In this document: positions 56,515 to 64,000 of the stretch, piece after piece
How positions within the stretch are numbered: position 1 is the first letter of the stretch
How the letters are laid out: every line of letters starts with the position of its first letter
Origin: Ctena decussata
Lineage: Eukaryota > Mollusca > Bivalvia > Lucinida > Lucinidae
DNA: 64,000 nt
Assembly: GCA_963989385.1 (NCBI GenBank)
Contig: OZ022511.1
Location: 27,646,503-27,710,502 of the forward strand
Reading direction: 5' to 3'
Made by a program: the position numbers and the translations under genes
Notes under the pieces: generated by a model
Told to the model about the DNA's origin: nothing
Databases searched by the model: none
The model's input: only the letters and a program-made list of their open reading frames with translations

Positions 56515-56652
56515 TACCATGTTAGTGTCTTTTGATATCGAGTTTATCAGGCGAGACCAGAACAAGCGTAGGAATGGCGAGGCTTGCCGAGCCAGTCCGA
56601 CGTGTTTCTGGTCGAGCCTGATAAACTTGATATTAAAAGACACTATCATGTT
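56515..56652. repeat. Palindrome 4
   Basis: ACCATGTTAGTGTCTTTTGA faces TTAAAAGACACTATCATGTT; the inner arms are GTTTATCAGGCGAGACCAGA-like. The centre is GCGAGGCTTGCCGAGCC. Confidence 0.87.
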
Positions 56653-56969
56653 TTTTCTATTTTTTATGCATCGTTAGAAGATTTTTGCGGCGTAAAAAGA
56701 GTAAAACAAATGAAATGCAAACGCAATTTAGTCTGAACCTGTTGACGTCGTGAATGCTTGTGACGTAAGTCGGTGACGTCATTTAACCAATAGAAGGTTA
56801 TTATCATGGCCAACGTCAGTATGTAGCCAATCATCTTCAGAGATCGCTTCTTTAGGCATCGCCTGGTAACATTCGCGCATGCGCAGTTCTAAAATGAAAT
56901 GATATCACATCATGTTATCATACCCCAGTTATCAGGTGAATTTTGCAGTAGATGCATGATAAATACACA

Positions 56970-57131
56970 TTATTATAATAGTAACTTGATCTGGCAGACT
57001 GTATCACGTCGAGTTGATGAGCTCATACCATCGGATCACCCGAGACGCTTGCGTCGAGGGTGATCCGATGGTATGAGCTCATCAACGAGACGTGATACGG
57101 TACGCCAGATCAAGTTGCTATTATAATAATT
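56970..57131. repeat. Palindrome 5
   Basis: ATTATTATAATAGTAACTTG faces its near-complement. The inner arms GATGAGCTCATACCATCGGA are perfect, and the heart is CGAGACGCTTGCGTCGAG. The arms total about 75 bp each with a few indels. Confidence 0.9.
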
Positions 57132-57189
57132 TGTTTATTATATACCTTAGAGAACAGCCAGCCATTCATACTTGCCAGCGCTAATGCAT

Positions 57190-57271
57190 CGATCCGGATT
57201 CGAACCTGCACGGCAGAGGTATGTAGCTAGTCGTGAGACAAACGTTACCGACTGAGCTATCGAGGCGCGCC
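57190..57271 (-). repeat. tRNA-like SINE head
   Basis: On the minus strand, CCTCGATAGCTCAGTCGGTA has a canonical A-box, and GCAGGTTCGAATCCGG (57194-57209) has a perfect B-box. The two sequence ends do not pair as an acceptor stem and the anticodon arm is not convincing. I therefore call a SINE head rather than a tRNA gene; a degenerate tRNA remains possible. Confidence 0.6.
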
Positions 57272-58063
57272 ATTTTTTACGTGTTTGATGACGTTACGTC
57301 ACTAGTCTTGTTTCTCTGGTTCTCGTTTCTACGATGCACTCTAAAAATGACGCGCCTGAAGCTGGAACTCAGACATAGCCTCGTTTTAAAGGATAGTGAT
57401 ACGGATTCAGAAAACGTCAGTTTGATACGGCGTTCTGTATCAGATGGCCAGAAAACAGGCAGTTCAAAGGGTTTATCATATACTTTTACTAGTATTGCCC
57501 TTGATACTAGATATTTGGACCAACCATTATAGCCCCGTCAAAAAGCGCTGTCCAGCCCTGTTGTCCAAAAGTCAAGTGTAGGGCCGAGACCACCTCACGT
57601 GTAGGGCGGGACAGAAAAATCTCAGCCCTGGTATCAGCCCTCAAATTTGGCGCTAACGTAAAGTATTGTAGCTGACGTCATCAAAACAATTCAACGGGCT
57701 AGAAGACGTTTGACGCCATTTTTTATTTCCGCACGTCGACTGGTTGAAAGTGGACATGTACAGACTGTGTAGTCTGTTTTAACATCAGAAAATCATTCTC
57801 GGTAAGTTTTATTTTGTAATGTGAGCAATTTACGATTAAAATCCTAACAATTTTGTTGTGTTTTCTTGATTTTATACTCAACTGAATTCAAGCTGAAAGA
57901 AAAATGGCGCTCACCATCCATGTTCCTCCGACTCGGCCATCTTCATGTTATTTCATCCAATGATAAAAAGGGAAAAACAGACATATATCTTATTGGAACA
58001 AAAAATGCACTATTTCTTACACAACTTCAATTTCTATAAAAAAAATATATGATAAAAAGATCA
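57272..58063. other. Anonymous stretch
   Basis: About 57530-57650 carries CAGCCCTGTTGTCC and CTCAGCCCTGGTATCAGCCC, words shared with palindrome 6, so a related decayed element is likely. The plus-strand frame from 57346 (MTRLKLELRHS) has a somewhat gene-like composition but no supporting splice evidence. Confidence 0.4.
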
Positions 58064-58190
58064 TAACACGGTTGTTTTGATCCCATCCCTGATCTCAGCC
58101 CTCGGACGGTATCAGCCCTCGCCCTTCGGGCTCGGGCCGATACCGTCAACTCGGGCTGAGATCAGGGCTGGGATCAAAACAACCGTGTAA
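58064..58190. repeat. Palindrome 6
   Basis: ACACGGTTGTTTTGATCCCA faces its complement, and the inner arms ATCTCAGCCC and GACGGTATC are repeated. The heart is GCCCTTCGGGC. The arms are about 60 bp and nearly perfect. Confidence 0.88.
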
Positions 58191-58452
58191 TAATCTCTAT
58201 GTATCATAGATTGGTATATAATAATAGCTAATAACTGGTGTTAATGATCATTTCTAAATCTCCTTCAGCGCATTGATGCCTAGTTGACCGTTCTGCTTAT
58301 TATATTGGAAAAGGACTAGCCCATTTATAGTTTGGGCTGGTCCTTTTTTATATAAGAAGTATCTAATCTGATCTTTATTGTTATTATTTTTCTTTTCATT
58401 TTGAAATTTCTGGCAATACCTCAAACAGTGTAGTTACTGATCATATGAAACT

Positions 58453-58480
58453 GTTGGTTTTTTCTCGTGTCACGGCTCAG
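58453..58480. repeat. Family A terminal fragment
   Basis: GTTGGTTTTTTCTCGTGTCA followed by CGGCTCAG is an isolated right end of family A. The rest of the element is missing. Confidence 0.65.
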
Positions 58481-58566
58481 ATAACTAAATTGCCTCCCTT
58501 TGAGAAATAGTAATTTCCTTTTCATTTCTGAAGTGAATGGATACATTGTCATGGGAAGCAACTCTA

Positions 58567-58749
58567 TCATTTTTTAATTTCCTCCATGGTTTTCGGGGGC
58601 AACTCTTTAAGAGTTACTCTGTAAGAGTAGACTCCAATTTGGAAGGGCTTTGTTGTCAACTGAGGCAAAAAGATGATGTTTTCCGATGACTGACGATTTT
58701 TGACGGACTTTAACGAATGGCAAAACCAGTCAATATTTTGGCTCCTCAT
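58567..58749 (-). CDS. Possible 3'-terminal exon, unassigned
   Basis: A 60-codon minus-strand frame ending in a stop at 58567-58569 carries KPFQIGVYSYRVTLKELPPK with plausible composition. It lies 1.04 kb downstream of the EF-hand exon at 59785, on the same strand. However, the phase-0 donor there does not join the acceptor-like AG sites I can see without meeting a stop. It may belong to another gene or be chance. I do not recognise a domain. Confidence 0.22.
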   Translation of the reverse strand: MRSQNIDWFCHSLKSVKNRQSSENIIFLPQLTTKPFQIGVYSYRVTLKELPPKTMEEIKK

Positions 58750-58869
58750 AAAACAAACTGTGCATGCCGACCATACTTTACACGTGCACAGACTGATCTA
58801 TCGTATTTATTGGTTATAAAAAAATTGGTTAAAAATAATGACCGACATACTGTAAATGTACATATTTTT

Positions 58870-59100
58870 TAGCCGCGACACGAGAAAACCAACAAAGTGA
58901 TTGTGCACCCAGTGCAGACTCAGACCAGCCAAGGCCACGGCCCAGTCAGACTCTTCGCTAAGCGCTTAACAGGCAGCTAAGGGTCTACGATACCTCCATT
59001 CGGACAGCGAAGACTCTGAACAGACTGGGCGGATGCCCAGGTTGATCTGTGTCTGCGCTGGACGCACAACCACTTTATTGCTTGGGCATGCCGCAGCTCA
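58870..59100. repeat. Family A foldback MITE, copy 8
   Basis: This is a diverged 231-bp copy with the central AAGGGTCTACGATACC. The right end ATGCCGCAGCTCA is degraded. Confidence 0.82.
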
Positions 59101-59300
59101 AATGTTCACGGTGTACTTATGTTGGCGATTTTCACGGTCAGCATAATTGCGCGAACTTAAATATCCTCGAAATTGATGACTTTACAAAGGATTAATTGGA
59201 AAGCATGACGAATTCGCGAACTTGAATGTCCGTGAATGTGTCTAAAATTGTAAAACGGCGATTTTTTTTCGCGGCAGGGAACATTGATACAATTACAGTA
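59101..59300. repeat. Family X-like MITE, diverged
   Basis: It carries GGCGATTTTCACGG, ATTGCGCGAACTTAAATATC, AATTCGCGAACTTGAATGTC and TTTTTTCGCGGC, a mirrored set of CGCGAA words. The termini are not clean. Confidence 0.5.
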
Positions 59301-59329
59301 TCTAAACCCGCCTATGAAATTATGTTTTA

Positions 59330-59452
59330 AGATAGAAAGTTCCCTTTCAAAACAATGCCAAAAAGCTTCACACGTCTTGGAAGACGGTTCTATATTTCAT
59401 ATTGTTTTAGAATGAAAAAAAAAATCCGTCTTATAACAAAAAAAAAAAAAAA
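59330..59452. repeat. Family K fragment and poly-A tract
   Basis: CACACGTCTTGGAAGACGGT and AAAATCCGTCTTATAAC mark a worn family K core, followed by an A-rich tract at about 59437-59470. Confidence 0.55.
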
Positions 59453-59506
59453 TAAATAAATAAAAAAAGGTATGTCTGAACATGGTCACTTCACATTGTC
59501 CATAAC

Positions 59507-59743
59507 TGAGCCGCGACACGAGAAAACAAACAAAATGGCTGTGCGCCCAGCAAAGACTCAGTTCAGCCTGGGTATCCGCCCGGTCTGATCAGACTCTTGG
59601 CTAAGCCCTTAAAGGGTAGCCGAGGGTCTAAGCTACCTCCATGCGGACAGCGAAGACTCTGATCAGACTGAGCGGATGCCCAGGCTGATTTGAGTCTGCG
59701 CTGGGCGCAAAACCACTTTATTGGTTTTCTCGTTTCGCGCTCG
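59507..59743. repeat. Family A foldback MITE, copy 9
   Basis: This is a full-length copy sitting 42 bp downstream of the EF-hand exon donor site, hence inside its intron. Transcribed as part of the minus-strand pre-mRNA it would form a long hairpin right next to the 5' splice site. Confidence 0.85.
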
Positions 59744-59784
59744 ATTATTAAGACAGACATGACGCCGTTTTTTTCTATGCTTAC

Positions 59785-60825
59785 CTTGTCCATCCAGCTG
59801 TAGCCCTCAGACACAGAAACTTTGCCATCCTCTGCAAAAACAATAAAAAGTGTCGAGTTGGGTAACTTCGGACAGTGGGTGAATTCTGACATACCATTGC
59901 AGACACTGTAAATCCAGATGATGAGCCGTCTCATCAGCATTTTCACTGTTTGCCCAGTTAATTTTCTTTTAATTCCAAACAACTGATAAATAAAAGTAAC
60001 AATGTCACTGTCCGTGATTAGCTGCTGTCCGAATTTACTTGACTTGACCCTACACGCTGCGTTCAAAACACACTTTTAGGGAAATGCGTGCATTTGTTAC
60101 TACGCCTTTACCAATTTTTAATCGGAGGTCAATTTGAAAAGCAAGAGGTCAATTTGACTAATGATAATTAACATTTGGAAATTCATTTAGCTTAAAAAGG
60201 GGATGCATGTTGAATTTTCGGAAATTAGATATTAAGGAATTTGCAGTCAATTTCTTCCAGACTTCTAAACGAGACCAGAATACATTGGTCATGTGAGATG
60301 GTCATTTTATTGTGATATGTTAGAACAATATTGCTTTGTCCTTTTTCTTTGTTGTAAAACCAGACTTGCAACCCTGATTTGCTTGTAAACATTAAACAAA
60401 CAAGATGTGCAATCTCTCATTTATAACATCCAATGTCCCTACGGTCACAAAGCTACGGGAAACCTTTACCCTTTTTTGATCATGTAATACAAAAATGCTC
60501 TCAACAGACTGCGCTCCTGTACTGTCTGATTTTAGTCAGTCCGAGTCTGTGATGGTCGAACATGTTCTTACTACCTTCCCTCATTCCTGCACGCGACTTT
60601 GCTGGTTTCCGTCCTACTTACTGTCAACGTCCATATCAGTATAGTGTTCAATCAAGTCGAGTGGTCCCAAGCTGCCACAGCTAGACCAAGGTTTCCTCCT
60701 TATGAGCCGCATACAAACCACATCTAGATTGTTGAAGAACTCCTTAGCAGTTTCTATGGAGTCTCCGTAGAATGCCGGCCAGCCATTTGTCGGATTTATG
60801 AATTCATCCTCAGTCACTATCCAGT
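59785..60825 (-). CDS. EF-hand protein, two consecutive exons (partial gene)
   Basis: The upstream exon spans 60622-60825 (204 nt), preceded by TTTCTTTCTTCCAG and followed by GTAAGTAG. The next exon spans 59785-59831 (47 nt), preceded by TTTTTATTGTTTTTGCAG and followed by GTAAGCAT. The phases fit: the first exon ends with one base of a codon, the second begins with the other two, and the reading frame stays open. The splice joins DMDVD to KDGKVSVSEGYSWMDK. This creates a canonical EF-hand loop (D1, D3, D5, G6, V8, E12), so a calcium-binding role is likely. The upstream 67 residues (landmarks NPTNGWPAFYGDS, KEFFNNLDVVCMRL, GSLGPLDLIEHY) belong to no family I can name. Start, remaining exons and stop are not identified. 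The 790-bp intron contains a family I MITE. Confidence 0.75.
59851..60055. repeat. Family I MITE, copy 2, in the EF-hand intron
   Basis: It runs from TGTCGAGTTGGGTAACTTCG to GACTTGACCCTACA, with the CACTGTTTGCCC cassette in the middle. It leaves only 19 nt of original intron before the acceptor of the 47-nt exon. The branch point must therefore lie in the MITE or within those 19 nt. Confidence 0.8.
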
Positions 60826-60934
60826 CTGGAAGAAAGAAATAGCCATCCTTCAAATTTTCACCTACCCGCCTTAATAAAATCAGTCATAGTCTTTAGACAT
60901 GACATTTTTCAAAAGGAAGGTCTATCTGCAGCTG

Positions 60935-61258
60935 ACTGGCAATAGTTATTTAACGTTAAAATCGCTATTCGTTGTCGACTTGTAATAGCCATTGTACGTC
61001 AAAATCGCTGCTACCAGTCGACTGGCAATAGCCATTATACGTTTAAATCGTTATTATCAGCTGACTACATGTAGCGATTGCGATTTTGACGTGAAGTCGC
61101 AATTGCCAATCTAACTGGCAATTGCGATTTTACGTTACAATCACTGCTAACATATGACTGACAATAGCGATTTCAACGTAAAATGGCTATTACCTGTCAA
61201 CTGTTAATAGCGATTTTGACGTAAAAAGGATATAGCCAGTTGATTGGTAATAGCCACT
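60935..61258. repeat. Family P degenerate repeat array in both orientations
   Basis: Words such as AATAGCGATTTTGACGT, ACGTAAAATCGCTATT, CAGTCGACTGGCAATAG and GGCAATTGCGATTTTACG alternate in direct and inverted orientation about every 40-50 bp. It begins and ends with CTGGCAATAG- and TTGGTAATAG-like sequence. No coding capacity. Confidence 0.75.
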
Positions 61259-62316
61259 TCGTTTACACTTGTCTTATAGTCTTACAATCCATAAGTTCAC
61301 ACATTAAGGTGGTAATTAATAACTGGTTTGTGGTGAATACAAAAATCTGCATAAAATGATGAAAATGCAATATATCATCTCAATTCTTAGGAGATGACTT
61401 CTTAATGTAGTTTTTTCACAATTTAGAATCCCAAAACGTCTGGCTTGTTGGTGTTAAAAGGGTTTACATTAGTTAAGCGCAAAAAATACTGTCATTACTG
61501 AAAATTTGTTTAGGTCTGAAGATACTTCAATGCAGTGAGAGAAATAGTCCAGCGATTTTTTTCCAACTCCTTTACAAATTATCAGGTTAAACAGATAAAA
61601 AGAGGAAGAATTTTGTGTCCAAATTTTGACAAAATTATGAAGACATACAGGGGAGTCTACTTTTTCAAAGTTGAAGAATTTAATTTATACGCCTGTCTTG
61701 GTGGGAGCTATGTATTTTCTATACATTATGTGTGATATAAATATACCTGCATACCTTATAGTAAATAAATGCATCCAATGGATATGAACCTAACATTTGA
61801 ATATAAACTTTTGTTTCCGTTTGATCTGCCTTACAATTTGAGAAAGAGTTGAAACATATAATCGCTAGGACGTTATTCTCGATGTATTGATGTACCTTCA
61901 GGCCAAAACTTATTTTATAACAATGTTAATTGTTTATGTTTTTGCGCAGCAAAGTATCCTCTGATATTTTTAGATAGCATTTAAGTCTTTCTTGTATTCT
62001 AAACTACTGAAAACAACAAAAGTAAGCAGTCTGCTAACTTTCGGGGAGATGTGTTAATCTTTTATGGTTTTATTCAGATTTTTGTTTTTACCAAAAATTT
62101 ACCACCTTATTTAATTAATTTCAAATATTTCCATGTCTGCTCCCCGAGGAAGCTCCAATAATTTGTTGAAAATTTGGCAAATTTGAACTGACACTGTCAA
62201 GAATCCTTTGCTCGTTACAGAAGGAAGGCAGAAAAGAAAATAACAGAGTTGTTTCCCCCTGACACTATACTAAAGCATCTTAAAAGGCATGCCAGACAGC
62301 AACTTCTTAAGGTACT
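61259..62316. other. Anonymous stretch
   Basis: No exon, RNA gene or repeat boundary is recognised. If the EF-hand gene has further 5' exons in this window they would be in or beyond this interval, but I could not identify any. Confidence 0.4.
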
Positions 62317-62539
62317 GGGGCCGTATTCATAAAACGACTTAAGTAGTTGCTATGCTGTTGCTAAGGCTAAATTTCTTTGAAGGAGATTTCCTACAACTGT
62401 GAAATTTGCTCTGGAGGAACAGTCTTACAAAGACTGTTCCTCCAGAGCAAATATCATAGTTGTAGGGAATCTCCTTTATAGATATTTAGCCTTAGCAACA
62501 GCATAGCAACGACTTAAGTGGCTTTATGAATACGGCCCC
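62317..62539. repeat. Family C MITE, intact copy
   Basis: A 223-bp palindrome with ends GGGGCCGTATTCATAAAACG and GTGGCTTTATGAATACGGCC. It is the intact relative of the copy split at 40617-50507 and gives the exact pre-insertion sequence CGACTTAAGTGGC. Confidence 0.92.
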
Positions 62540-62738
62540 ATGGGTATATATTCCGCAATAAAACGGTGTTTTCCATCTCCAGAATGACCCCAAGTATCTA
62601 AATCAGACTTATGAAAATTCAGCTGTGAGAAGTGTTTTCCCTTCTAAAACGATCCATAAAGTCTATATCCGTGAGATGGATCTAGATTTTTTTTGGATTA
62701 TTTAGGAAGTGTAAAATCCGTCTTACAACCGATTTTTT
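62540..62738. repeat. Family K MITE, truncated by E3
   Basis: It carries CCAGAATGACCCCAAGTATC, ATCCGTGAGATGGATCTAGA and AATCCGTCTTACAACCGATT. It then ends abruptly in T residues, where the Helitron-like element begins. Confidence 0.7.
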
Positions 62739-64000
62739 AGCTCGCCTGAGCCGAAAGCTCCGGGGGAGCCTATAGGTTAGGCAGGCTCTGTCTCCTTCGT
62801 TGTCGTCGCCGTCCGTCCACAATTTCAAACGACTTCTCCTCTGAAACCGCTGGACCAATTTAACCAAATTTCATAAATACATGTAGCCTCCAGGGGACTT
62901 AGGAACGAAATATTGTTCAAACGGTCCTGGTCACATGACCAACATGGCCGCCATGCCCATATACTGTAAAACCTTCACAAATCTTCTTCTCCAGAACCAA
63001 TAGGTCAATGATCTTGAAACTTGGTATGCAGCATGCGGTACTTGAGTACTACCAAGATTGTTCAAACGATGGCCTTGGGTTGACCATGACCATTTTACGA
63101 AATGGTCAAATATGGAAAAACGCAAGAACAAAAGATTTCATGGGAATTGTTGAAGACTTTGCCCTAAAAATTAGTAGTTCAAATTATGACCTTGGGTTGA
63201 CTTTGACCTTTTTACGGTTAGGTCAAATTTACTTTCTAGTGCTTTTATATGGTAAAATGCTAGGACATAAGATTCCTTGGAAACTTTTGAAGATTTTGGC
63301 TTAAATTTCCATGTACAATTATCTTATGAGAACACGAAAATTTATAAGTACAAGAGGTCAAGGTCATTATTTGACCTTTGACACTGGGCGCTCATATATG
63401 TACAATTAATAACATATCCATCTAAGTTACTGAGCCAATTGTAACCAAATTTCAAATAGTGCCCCTAAAGGCTAAGGGAATAAAAATTGTTCAAACGGCC
63501 CAGGTCACATGACGAACATGGCCGCCATGCCCATATATGGTAAAACATTTATAAATCTTCTTCTTCAGAACCAATTGGCCGATGGCCTTGAAACTTGGTA
63601 TGTAGCATCGGGTATTTGAGTACTACCAAGGTTGTTCAAACGGTGGCCTTGGGTTGACCTTGAACTTTTCTACGGTAAGGTCAAATATTCGAAAATGCTA
63701 AAACACAAGATTCCATGACAAGTTTTAGAGATTTATGCCTAAAAATTTGTAAATTGAGTCATCTTAATAAGAATATGAAGATTTGTTAGTAAAAGAGGTC
63801 AAGGTCATTGTTTGACCTTTGACCTTTGACTAGTATTTTGCCAATTTCAAGCATCTCTTCAAAAGCCACAGGCCCAGTTGTAACCAAATCTCATATAGAT
63901 TTGGTTGTGTTGATTTGATGCTTAACGTCCACGGTAAACAACTACGGTCATGTCGGGACGGTCAGTTAACCTAACCACACTATTCCTGGGCAGGCTTAGT
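62739..64000 (+). mobile_element. Family E3 Helitron/pearl-like element, runs off the window
   Basis: The head AGCTCGCCTGAGCCGAAAGC and a short GTCGTCGCCGTCCGTC zone are followed by at least two tandem units of about 440 bp of the E2 type (AACATGGCCGCCATGCCCAT at about 62940 and 63518; AAGAGGTCAAGGTCATT at about 63352 and 63795). It is interrupted near 63899 by a family D SINE. The 3' end lies outside the window. Confidence 0.72.
63899..64000 (-). repeat. Family D SINE, cut by the window edge
   Basis: TTGATTTGATGCTTAACGTC, ACGGTAAACAACTACGGTCA and TCCTGGGCAGGCTTAG are the 3' portion of family D on the minus strand. The tRNA head lies beyond the window. Confidence 0.82.

Noticed and set aside
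57190..57271. Possible genuine tRNA gene on the minus strand
   Set aside because: A- and B-boxes are good, but the acceptor stem does not pair and no clean anticodon loop is visible.
57346..57532. Frame MTRLKLELRHS considered as a 5' exon of a gene
   Set aside because: The composition is plausible, but no promoter, convincing donor site or downstream exon could be found.

Overview
The window looks like non-genic nuclear DNA from a marine bivalve mollusc (inference). There is no prokaryotic gene organisation. I recognise only one believable spliced protein-coding locus. It consists of two consecutive exons of an EF-hand protein on the minus strand (59785-60825). Almost everything else that can be read is mobile or satellite DNA: foldback MITEs, tRNA-derived SINEs, Helitron/'pearl'-like elements with internal tandem repeats, and satellites. 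The style of these repeats, such as ends reading AGCTCACCTGAGCC and arrays rich in GACCTTGACC, is what I associate with bivalve genomes.

Layout. 1-2.4 kb holds foldback MITEs and a tRNA-type SINE. 3.8-4.05 kb holds a dead mariner transposase fragment. 4.3-6.5 kb is a 49-bp satellite. 9.45-10.5 kb is a tandem array of a 383-bp unit. Each unit carries a complete type I hammerhead ribozyme on the minus strand, so this is probably an animal retrozyme. 12.2-14.7 kb is a four-level nest of insertions. 16.8-24.2 kb is a MITE cluster. It includes two 527-bp near-identical direct repeats that bracket 1.9 kb and sit together inside an older MITE. 24-36 kb is mostly anonymous, with scattered SINEs and MITEs. 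36.8-40.4 kb is a Helitron-like element nested in another tandem-repeat element. 40.5-50.6 kb is another nest: a 9.66-kb TTAA-flanked element with terminal inverted repeats lies inside a 223-bp MITE, which lies inside an older MITE, and the big element carries its own 2.4-kb Helitron-like insert. 51-52.1 kb is a foldback element with a remnant of a Harbinger-type transposase. 54-58.2 kb is a run of long perfect or near-perfect palindromes. 59.5-60.8 kb holds the EF-hand exons, whose intron and flank are filled with MITEs. 62.3-64 kb holds further MITEs and a third Helitron-like element, itself hit by a SINE at the window edge.

Repeat families are lettered A to X for cross-reference only; these are not database names. 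Edges are by eye and good to a few bases where a junction is described, otherwise to about 10-30 bases.
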